The notes under the pieces were generated by a model that was not told the DNA's origin, searched no databases, and saw only the letters and a list, made by a program, of their open reading frames with translations. The position numbers and the translations under genes were made by a program. A stretch of 64,000 nt of DNA from Anaerolineae bacterium (lineage in GTDB: Bacteria > Chloroflexota > Anaerolineae > Aggregatilineales > Phototrophicaceae): assembly GCA_022824565.1 (NCBI GenBank), contig JAJDZQ010000166.1, positions 1-64,000 on the forward strand, given 5' to 3'. The stretch's first letter is position 1, and each line of letters starts with the position of its first letter. Shown here piece after piece: positions 57,571 to 64,000 of the stretch.

Positions 57571-58487
57571 TGCCGGTTTCTTGCGCGGGCTTCTTGAATA
57601 TCAACAAACCCTTGCGAATGACAAGCCATGATGTCGTGGCGCGCATCCGGCGGCAGGCTCGCGAACAAAGCATTCGGCTGAAAGTAGGGCACGCTGGCAC
57701 ACTGGATCCGCTCGCCGATGGGGTGCTGGTCGTCTGCCTGGGCGCGGCGACACGTCTCAGTGATTACATGATGCGCGGGCAAAAAGCCTATCGCGCTACG
57801 ATTCAACTGGGCATCGCCACCAGCACCTACGATGCCGCCGGCGAGGTGACCCGCCGCTCAAACCCCAGCCAGGTGACAATCGACGAGATTCGCGCCGCGC
57901 TGCCCCAATTTATTGGCGCGATCGAGCAGGTGCCGCCCATGCACAGCGCCATCAAAGTGGGCGGCAAAAAGCTCTACGAATTGGCGCGGCAAGGCAAGAC
58001 AATCGAAAGGCAGCCCCGCGCTGTATCGATTCAGGCCCTGCGCATACTCGCTTGGGACTCGCCATTGCTGGAGTTGGCTATCCAGTGTGGAGCAGGGACA
58101 TATATCCGCAGCCTGGCGCACGATCTGGGCGAGGAGTTGGGAGTCGGCGCGCATCTTGCGAGCTTGACAAGAACCGCCAGCGGCAACTTCACGCTCGCTG
58201 ACAGCATCAATCTGGAACCGTTGCTGGGCTGCAAGGACTGGTCACGGCAACTTGTACTGCCCTGGCGCGCCTTGCGAGATTATCCGCGCCTGACATTGGC
58301 TGCTGATGAAATTGCCCGTCTGCGCAAGGGCCTGTTCATCAATCGACGCGACTGTCTGGATGCGCCTGTCGTCTTTGGCTTCGATGCACAGCGCCAGCTG
58401 GTCGCGATTTTGCAGCCGCGTGGCGAGCGCTGGAAGCCGCACAAGGTCTTCCCGCCGACAGCCGCAGCCAACCAGGCAGCAGGCTGA
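57570..58487 (+). CDS. truB: tRNA pseudouridine(55) synthase
   Basis: This 305-residue protein makes pseudouridine 55 in the tRNA T-loop. The catalytic aspartate is D46 in GHAGTLDPLADGVL, and KAYRATIQLG, PPMHSAIKVGGKKLYELAR and CGAGTYIRSLAHDLG follow. A C-terminal PUA-like part begins near 240. The ATG overlapping the nrnA stop is chosen. Confidence 0.95.
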   Translation: MPVSCAGFLNINKPLRMTSHDVVARIRRQAREQSIRLKVGHAGTLDPLADGVLVVCLGAATRLSDYMMRGQKAYRATIQLGIATSTYDAAGEVTRRSNPSQVTIDEIRAALPQFIGAIEQVPPMHSAIKVGGKKLYELARQGKTIERQPRAVSIQALRILAWDSPLLELAIQCGAGTYIRSLAHDLGEELGVGAHLASLTRTASGNFTLADSINLEPLLGCKDWSRQLVLPWRALRDYPRLTLAADEIARLRKGLFINRRDCLDAPVVFGFDAQRQLVAILQPRGERWKPHKVFPPTAAANQAAG

Positions 58488-59422
58488 TGACGCGACACTT
58501 GCACAACCTGGCAGATGCCCGGCTGGAGACAGAATCTGTCGTGACAATCGGCGTCTTTGATGGCGTGCATCGTGGTCATCAAGCTTTGGCGAGCGAACTG
58601 GTGCGGCGGGCGCGCCACAGTGGGCGAAAAGCCGTCGCCATAACTTTTTTTCCACACCCCGACAAAGTGCTCGCTGCGACCGAACAGCGCTATTATTTGA
58701 CGCCGCCGGACGAGCGCGCCCAATTGCTGCTGGACCTGGGCGTCGATCTGGTCATCACGCATCCTTTTGACGAGGCGACGCGCCAACTGCGAGCGGTCGA
58801 CTTTGTGGCGTTGCTGGTGAGACATTTGCGGATGCGCGAGTTGCGGGTTGGCGCAGAGTTTGCGCTGGGTTTTCAACGCGAGGGCGATATCGCTTTTCTG
58901 CGCGCGCAGGGCCAACAGCGTGGCTTTCAGGTGGCGATTGTTGCCCCGGTCACAGCGCAGGGAGAGCGCATCCGCAGCTCGGATTTGCGCGAACTCGTGC
59001 GCGCTGGAGACATGCCAGGCGCGGCTGCCCTGCTGGGTAGAAACTACTCGCTCACGGGCGAAGTGGTCATGGGCGAGCAGCGCGGACGCACGATCGGCTT
59101 TCCCACCGCCAATGTGGCTGTCTGGCGAGAGCAGATCATCCCGGCCCGTGGCGTCTATGCGGCTTGGGCGCTGGTCGATGGAGCGCGTCACATGGCTGCC
59201 ACCAACATCGGCGTGCGCCCGACTTTCGCCGGCACAGCGCTGTCTGTGGAAGCGCACCTGCTGGATTTTCACGGCGATTTGTACGGCGCTCGTGTGACGC
59301 TGTCTTGCGTCGATCGGTTGCGGATGGAGCAGAAGTTTGGGGGGCTGGACGAGCTCACCGCGCAGATCGGCGCTGATGTCTTGGCTGTGCGCGCTCGTTT
59401 GTCGGGCGCTGCGGCCAGCTAA
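58487..59422 (+). CDS. ribF: Bifunctional riboflavin kinase/FAD synthetase
   Basis: This 311-residue protein makes FMN and FAD. The N-terminal adenylyltransferase domain (about 15-180) has GVFDGVHRGHQ, TFFPHP and SSDLRELV; the C-terminal riboflavin kinase domain (about 185-305) has GRTIGFPTANV. It shares one base with truB. Its stop overlaps the stop of era on the other strand by 3 bases. No FMN riboswitch is seen. Confidence 0.95.
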   Translation: MTRHLHNLADARLETESVVTIGVFDGVHRGHQALASELVRRARHSGRKAVAITFFPHPDKVLAATEQRYYLTPPDERAQLLLDLGVDLVITHPFDEATRQLRAVDFVALLVRHLRMRELRVGAEFALGFQREGDIAFLRAQGQQRGFQVAIVAPVTAQGERIRSSDLRELVRAGDMPGAAALLGRNYSLTGEVVMGEQRGRTIGFPTANVAVWREQIIPARGVYAAWALVDGARHMAATNIGVRPTFAGTALSVEAHLLDFHGDLYGARVTLSCVDRLRMEQKFGGLDELTAQIGADVLAVRARLSGAAAS

Positions 59423-60357
59423 TCGCCCTTGCGCTTGCCAGAAGCATAGCCCAGCCGCCGCATGAAAGCATCGTTGCTGCGCCAATTCCGCAGCAATTTC
59501 ACACGCAGGTCGAGCCGCACCGGCCTATCTAGGAGCGATTGCAAGTCGCTGCGAGCCGCGCTGCCAAGTCGCTTGATCATCGCGCCGCGTTTGCCAATGA
59601 TGATACCTTTTTGAGAGTCGCGCTCGACAAAAATCGTCGCTTCGATCTGCGTGCGCTGGGCGCCTTCGCGGAAGCGTGTGATTTCGACAGCGACGGTATA
59701 GGGGATCTCGTCGCTGGTATGCTCGATCACCTTCTCGCGGATGAGCTCGGCAGCCAGGAAGCGCAGGTTGGCGTCGCTGGCTTGCTCGGCGGGATAATAG
59801 CGTGGACCCAGCGGCAGCAAAGGCAGCAGCGCCTCCAGCAACTTGTCGATACTCTGCTTCTTGGTCGCGCTGGTCTGTAGCGCGCATTGAACATCGCAAA
59901 GCGCAAGATGCTCGCTGGGGTCTGCGTCAGCATGCAACAAGTCGGACTTGTTAAGCGCCAGGACGATGGGCTTGTTGGCGGCGAGCTGGCGCAGCAGGTC
60001 GGCAATGCGACGGTCAGCTTCGTTGGGCGCGCGCGAGGCATCCAGCAGCCACAAAATCGCATCGGCATCGCGCAGGGCACTACGCGCCACGCCCACCATG
60101 TATTCTCCCAAACGGGTTTGCGGTTTGTGTATGCCCGGCGTGTCGACAAACAGAATCTGGGCGTCAGCCGCTGTGTAAATGCCCAACTGCCGCTGCCGGG
60201 TCGTTTGCGGCCGAGATGTCACAATGGCAATCTTTTGCCCGAGGATGGCGTTGATTAACGTGGATTTGCCGACATTGGGCTGCCCGACCACCGCCACGAT
60301 GCCCGAGCGATGGTCTTCGCCCCAATCATCGCTGAAGATAGAGTCCAGATCAGCCAT
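59419..60357 (-). CDS. era: GTPase Era
   Basis: This 312-residue protein has an extra acidic N-terminus of about 20 residues, then the G domain: VGQPNVGKST (G1), DTPGIHKPQ (G3), NKSD (G4) and SATKK (G5). The C-terminal KH domain has KGIIIGKRGAMIKRLG and the LDLRVKLLRNWR end. Era binds 16S rRNA near its 3' end and aids 30S assembly. Its start overlaps the end of the 161-residue upstream gene by 8 bases. Confidence 0.95.
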   Translation of the reverse strand: MADLDSIFSDDWGEDHRSGIVAVVGQPNVGKSTLINAILGQKIAIVTSRPQTTRQRQLGIYTAADAQILFVDTPGIHKPQTRLGEYMVGVARSALRDADAILWLLDASRAPNEADRRIADLLRQLAANKPIVLALNKSDLLHADADPSEHLALCDVQCALQTSATKKQSIDKLLEALLPLLPLGPRYYPAEQASDANLRFLAAELIREKVIEHTSDEIPYTVAVEITRFREGAQRTQIEATIFVERDSQKGIIIGKRGAMIKRLGSAARSDLQSLLDRPVRLDLRVKLLRNWRSNDAFMRRLGYASGKRKGD

Positions 60358-60835
60358 CGGCGCGCCAGTCTGCCAAGCGACTACACTGCGGCAGGTGCTC
60401 CAGCAGTCGCTTTGGGAAGGCGCTGGCATCGTGGGCGATCAAGGCATCTATCCGCGCCAGGGGCTTGCAATCCGCGCTGTCTGCATAGGCGTAGACTGCG
60501 CAAGGCAGCGCCAAATCCAGCTGCTTGAGGAAGAGCATCTCGTCTGTGCCATCTGCCAAGCGCCCACAGACATCGGCGCGTGGAAATAGATGGCCGCGCT
60601 CGGTGATAAAATGCCAGGCAGATTCTCCCACCAGCATTTCGCCGCGGTCGGCCACAACCAGGTCGGGCACAAGCCGGTCCTGGGGCTTGCCCAGGATGCT
60701 GATGCCATAGCGGACAATCAACTCGCCACCCGCCACCACCCGGCCGCGGTCCAAAGCATGATCCGCCAGCAGCCAACTATCGTCCAGCCGCGTGAGCAAG
60801 CCACGGACCTTGTCGGATATGGGCAGGCGCTGCAT
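60350..60835 (-). CDS. Conserved-looking protein of unknown function
   Basis: This 161-residue soluble protein starts MQRLPISDKVRGLL. I do not recognise it. It has LVVADRGEMLVGESAWHFI, TDEMLFLKQLDLALP and a C-terminal AHDASAFPKRLLEHL. The overlap with the start of era implies coupled translation. The opposite-strand frames here have poor composition, which favours this one. Confidence 0.6.
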   Translation of the reverse strand: MQRLPISDKVRGLLTRLDDSWLLADHALDRGRVVAGGELIVRYGISILGKPQDRLVPDLVVADRGEMLVGESAWHFITERGHLFPRADVCGRLADGTDEMLFLKQLDLALPCAVYAYADSADCKPLARIDALIAHDASAFPKRLLEHLPQCSRLADWRADG

Positions 60836-60842
60836 GGCTGTT

Positions 60843-61097
60843 TTAGTGGTGTTCGGGTTCTGCGGGGATGTTGATATCATCGAAGCGCTGGAAAGGGCGC
60901 ACCCAGCCCAGCCAGAAGCCTATCGCCAGCGCCAGCAGCAGCAAGCCAACCACGATTAGCAAGCCCAGCCCGTGGGTGGCGTCCGCGTCCAGGTCTGCGC
61001 CAAAAACGACGCCGATGGACGCGCCGGCAATCATCAAAGTCATGCCCAGACCACCCACCATCGCCAAACCATACAAGGTCAATCTGCTTGGCTGCAT
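60843..61097 (-). CDS. Small two-span membrane protein
   Basis: This 84-residue protein has two spans (LYGLAMVGGLGMTLMIAG and LGLLIVVGLLLLALAIGFWL) and a histidine-ending tail. GAGGT lies upstream of the start. The function is unknown. It is first in the leftward unit with the 161-residue gene and era. Confidence 0.65.
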   Translation of the reverse strand: MQPSRLTLYGLAMVGGLGMTLMIAGASIGVVFGADLDADATHGLGLLIVVGLLLLALAIGFWLGWVRPFQRFDDINIPAEPEHH

Positions 61098-61204
61098 CGC
61101 GCTACCTCGTTACTTGCTGGCTGGTTTTCGCAGCGCCTGTGCTACACTGGCGCAGCATAGATTTTGCCGCGAGAGTGCGATTCCGTCAAGCCTGAGAGGT
61201 GGCA

Positions 61205-61801
61205 ATGGTCCTAGAAACAGTGCTGTTCATCCGACATGGGCAAACCGACTACAACCAACAGGCCCGTCTGCAAGGCACGCTGCCCGTGCCGCTGAACGAT
61301 GTGGGGCTGGCACAAGCGCGCTCCCTGGCGACAGAATTGGCGGACTATGGCATCGGCGCGATCTATGCCAGTCCCATGCTCCGCGCCCTGCAGACGGCGC
61401 AGGTAGTTGGCGAGCGCCTGGGGCAAATGCCTGTGCAAGACGCGCGTTTGGGAGAAATCGCTTTTGGCTGCTTCGAAGGCATGACGATGGCCGAAGCGGC
61501 GGCGCACTATCCACAGGCGCAGCAGCGCTGGCAGAGCGGCTTTCTGGCTTATCGCGTGCCAGGCGGCGAGTCGCGGCTGGATGTGCAGCGGCGCATGCGG
61601 GCGGCTTGGGACGACATCTTGCGGGCCGATGCCGCGTCCACAGTCGCCGTGATTGGTCATGGCTCGGCGATCGCCATCTTTCTGGGGTCGCTCTTCGCCG
61701 TGCTGCCCGCTACCAGACTGCGCAACACATCAATCACCACACTACAGCGCCGCGGCGACATTTGGGAAATCGCTGGCTATGGAGAAACGCCCCATTTGTA
61801 G
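61205..61801 (+). CDS. Histidine phosphatase family protein
   Basis: This 198-residue phosphoglycerate-mutase-like phosphatase has the phospho-accepting FIRHGQTDYNQQ near the start, SPMLRALQTAQVV, a proton-donor glutamate in EIAFGCFEG, and the second histidine in VIGHGSAI. The ATG with GAGAGG upstream is preferred over a GTG two codons earlier. The substrate is unknown (sugar phosphate, nucleotide or cobamide precursor). Confidence 0.88.
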   Translation: MVLETVLFIRHGQTDYNQQARLQGTLPVPLNDVGLAQARSLATELADYGIGAIYASPMLRALQTAQVVGERLGQMPVQDARLGEIAFGCFEGMTMAEAAAHYPQAQQRWQSGFLAYRVPGGESRLDVQRRMRAAWDDILRADAASTVAVIGHGSAIAIFLGSLFAVLPATRLRNTSITTLQRRGDIWEIAGYGETPHL

Positions 61802-61909
61802 ATTTGCGCCGCCGAGCCTGTTCAAGGCAACTGCGCCACTTCTAATTGGCGTTCGTTTGCGTACAATCGGCAGGCAAAGCAAACCAACAACACGAAAGGA
61901 CTGGACCGC

Positions 61910-62896
61910 ATGTCGCAACCTATCCGAGTGGCTGTAACGGGTGGTGCCGGGCAGATCGCCTACAACCTGCTCTTTCGCATCGGCAATGGCGAGGTCTTCG
62001 GCGCAGATCAACCCGTGGTCTTGCAGATTTTGGAAATCCCGCCGGCTATGGATGCCCTGCGCGGCGTGGTCATGGAACTGGAAGACTGTGCGCAGCCGCT
62101 GCTGCATGACATCGTCATATCGTCCGACCCCCATGTCGCTTTCAGAGATGCCAACTGGGCAATCCTGGTGGGTGGCAGACCGCGCGGACCGGGCATGGAA
62201 CGCGGCGATTTGATCGCGGCAAATGGGCCGATATTCGTCGAGCAGGGCCGGGCGCTGAACGAGGCTGCCGCCGCCGATATCCGTGTGTTGGTGGTCGCCA
62301 ATCCTTGCAATTCCAATTGCCTGGTGGCAAAAGCCAATGCGCCAGATATCCCCGCAGACCGCTTCTTCGCCATGACGCGCCTGGACGAGAATCGTGCCAA
62401 AGCCCAGCTGGCTCGGAAGGCTCGCGCCCAAGTGGTGGATGTACGCCGCCTGGCCATCTGGGGCAATCACAGCGCGACGCAGTTCCCCAACTTCGAGCAT
62501 GCCCAGATAAACGGCATCCGCGCGGAAGCATCGATTGGCGACCGCAGTTGGCTGGAAGGCGAGTTCATGACGACGGTGCAGCAGCGGGGCGCGGCTATCA
62601 TCCGTGCGCGTGGCAAGAGCTCTGCCGCCAGCGCCGCCAACGCCGCTCTTGATACCATTCGCAGCTTGACCAACCCAACAACTGACGGCGACTTCATCAG
62701 CGCCGGCATCCCCAGCGAAGGCAATCCCTACGGCGTGGCAGAAGGGCTTGTCTTCTCTTTTCCTTTGACCAGCGCGGGGAACGGCTCGGCCGAAATTGTG
62801 GCGGGGCTGCAGCTGAGCAGCTATGCTCGCGGCAAAATCCAGGCTAGCGAAGCCGAATTGCTGGAAGAGCGAGAAGCGATCGCCGACTTGCTATAA
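61910..62896 (+). CDS. mdh: Malate dehydrogenase
   Basis: This 328-residue NAD(H)-dependent enzyme is of the cytosolic/type 2 malate dehydrogenase branch. The nucleotide loop is [16 protein letters not shown]. Substrate-binding arginines lie in [13 protein letters not shown] and TRLDENRAK, and the proton-relay histidine in WGNHSATQ. It interconverts malate and oxaloacetate in the TCA cycle. It has its own leader of about 100 bases. Confidence 0.94.
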   Translation: MSQPIRVAVTGGAGQIAYNLLFRIGNGEVFGADQPVVLQILEIPPAMDALRGVVMELEDCAQPLLHDIVISSDPHVAFRDANWAILVGGRPRGPGMERGDLIAANGPIFVEQGRALNEAAAADIRVLVVANPCNSNCLVAKANAPDIPADRFFAMTRLDENRAKAQLARKARAQVVDVRRLAIWGNHSATQFPNFEHAQINGIRAEASIGDRSWLEGEFMTTVQQRGAAIIRARGKSSAASAANAALDTIRSLTNPTTDGDFISAGIPSEGNPYGVAEGLVFSFPLTSAGNGSAEIVAGLQLSSYARGKIQASEAELLEEREAIADLL

Positions 62897-62903
62897 ATGG
62901 GCG

Positions 62904-63158
62904 CTAGGCGACTTCTACCTCGGTGCGTTTGGGTTTTTCGGCGGTGGCCTGGATGAACTCCGGTTCTTCTGGCACCACTGCCGCCATGACGATATACAGC
63001 AGCGCAGCCGGACCGCCCAGCATAGACAAGATCAACCACGCGATGCGCACCAGGCTGGGGTCGACATCCAGATACTCGGCAATGCCGCCACAAACGCCGG
63101 CGATACTGCGCTGTTTGCGAGAACGATACAGCCTTTTGCGCGGGTTGAACTTCACCAT
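62904..63158 (-). CDS. PspC-domain membrane protein
   Basis: This 84-residue protein has the PspC motif RSIAGVCGGIAEYLDVDPSL followed by one span (IAWLILSMLGGPAALLYIVM). PspC proteins take part in membrane-stress signalling. It is convergent with mdh and has a charged C-terminus. Confidence 0.88.
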   Translation of the reverse strand: MVKFNPRKRLYRSRKQRSIAGVCGGIAEYLDVDPSLVRIAWLILSMLGGPAALLYIVMAAVVPEEPEFIQATAEKPKRTEVEVA

Positions 63159-63239
63159 GGAATCCTCTCCTGAATTGCTGCTTTCACTCCAATATACGCA
63201 GATAGCCGCCTGTGGTTGCGCAGAAGCCAGCAGCCGTGA

Positions 63240-64000
63240 TCAACTTTGGGGAGATTGCTGGTGGCGGAAAGGACTCTTGCCGAGGCCGGGAGCCAGCCGC
63301 GTCACCCCCCAAAATGCGCGAATGCCGATCCACAGCAACATGGTCAGCCAGACGCCAGCGAAAGCTTCATCAGTTTGCGTGGGCAGCAGCGCCAGCCCCA
63401 ACATCGCGCAGAAAGTCGCCATCAGCATGACATTGCGCAGAAAGCGATAATCGCCCGTGCCCCAGTGTACGCCATCGGTGACGAAAGCCAGCGCGCTCAG
63501 TGGCTGTGAAAGCGCGGCGACGATCCAGGCGAGGTGAAAAACGGCAGTCGCAGCGGGCGGCACGAAGACGAGCGCAACCAACGGAGTCGCCACCAGCGCA
63601 ATCAACATCAACACGATGCCCGTCGCCAAACTCCAGCCGGTGCAGGCCATGGCAACACTGCGAGCGGTTGCCAATCGCCCCGAGCCATAGAAATAGCCAA
63701 CCAGGCTCTGCGCCGAGCTGGCCAGCGCTTCGGCAATCAATGCCGTAAAAAACCACACCTGGCGGATGACCTGATGCGCCGCGCCGGCTTCTGCGCTCAT
63801 CTGGGTGGCGACGCGCGTGGCAACAAGCAGAAAGAGTGTCAGCGCGCCCGAGCGAATGACCAGATCGCGCCCCACGCGCAGCAGCCGCAAACCCGCATGC
63901 AAGTCGAAATCGCGGCTCAAACCCAGACGCCGATGCAGCTCCCACAGCAGCCAAAGCGCGCCAAGCCATTGACTGATCGAACTGGCCAGCCCAGCGCCAG
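63240..64000 (-). CDS. MATE-family efflux transporter (5' end outside window)
   Basis: About 253 residues of the C-terminal half are visible; the reading frame stays open to the right edge. Repeated spans (LVIRSGALTLFLLVATRVA, VVATPLVALVFVPP-type segments) and QVWFFTALIAEALASSAQSL with VGYFYGSG resemble the DinF-like branch of the MATE family, Na+ or H+ driven exporters. The substrate is unknown. Confidence 0.8.
   Translation of the reverse strand, partial: GAGLASSISQWLGALWLLWELHRRLGLSRDFDLHAGLRLLRVGRDLVIRSGALTLFLLVATRVATQMSAEAGAAHQVIRQVWFFTALIAEALASSAQSLVGYFYGSGRLATARSVAMACTGWSLATGIVLMLIALVATPLVALVFVPPAATAVFHLAWIVAALSQPLSALAFVTDGVHWGTGDYRFLRNVMLMATFCAMLGLALLPTQTDEAFAGVWLTMLLWIGIRAFWGVTRLAPGLGKSPFRHQQSPQS

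Noticed and set aside
58400-58500. Possible FMN riboswitch before ribF
   Set aside because: ribF starts within the truB stop and no conserved riboswitch core is seen.

Overview
This window is a GC-rich bacterial chromosome segment, most likely from a member of the Chloroflexota (probably class Anaerolineae). The main clues are several very large multi-spanning glycosyltransferase-like proteins, two copies of the Chlor_Arch_YYY/DUF2298 module and an Agl23-type protein, all typical of Chloroflexota and archaea, next to ordinary bacterial housekeeping genes (gyrA, rplY, nusA-infB-truB-ribF, era, mdh). No plasmid, phage, integrase or CRISPR signature was seen. The taxonomic call is inference from protein families; no marker-gene comparison could be run.

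Region 1 (1-14.6 kb) is a carbohydrate-use locus. It holds three genes with four glycoside hydrolase family 117-like beta-propeller domains (one gene is a tandem two-domain fusion), a solute-binding protein and two permeases of the peptide/oligosaccharide ABC family, an enolase-superfamily enzyme resembling 3,6-anhydro-L-galactonate cycloisomerase, a GntR/FCD regulator, a zinc alcohol dehydrogenase coupled to a KduD-like short-chain dehydrogenase, and a GMC flavoprotein. Together these fit uptake of oligosaccharides, release of 3,6-anhydro-L-galactose (or a similar sugar) in the cytoplasm, cycloisomerisation, and an oxidation/reduction pair that inverts C5 to give 2-keto-3-deoxygluconate. The usual aldehyde dehydrogenase is not present; the GMC enzyme could stand in for it. 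Two divergent promoter regions share the palindrome ATTGT(A/T)GACAAT, a likely operator for the local GntR protein.

Region 2 (14.6-27.3 kb) contains a methyltransferase, a double-HTH protein, two large membrane glycosyltransferase-like proteins flanking a heterodimeric ABC exporter with one degenerate ATP site, a HIT hydrolase, biotin ligase and a membrane-anchored protein of unknown function. Region 3 (27.3-31.8 kb) holds a small membrane protein, gyrA, ribosomal protein L25 and tRNA-Gly(CCC).

Region 4 (31.9-51.7 kb) is a nearly continuous 20-kb rightward glycosylation cluster. It comprises a GT4 glycosyltransferase, a GT-C protein, a 1967-residue fusion of a GT-C module, a soluble beta-rich insert and a DUF2298 module, a stand-alone DUF2298 protein, another GT-C-like protein, an ECF sigma factor with a probable anti-sigma factor, and an Agl23-like protein fused to an NHL-type beta-propeller. 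Several stops and starts overlap by 4 bases, so the giant proteins are probably co-translated parts of one envelope glycosylation system.

Region 5 (51.9-64 kb) is the nusA-ylxR-infB-rbfA-nrnA-truB-ribF operon, preceded by a promoter and a terminator-like hairpin in its leader. It is followed by convergent era with two small genes, a histidine phosphatase, malate dehydrogenase, a PspC protein and the 3' part of a MATE transporter that runs off the right edge.
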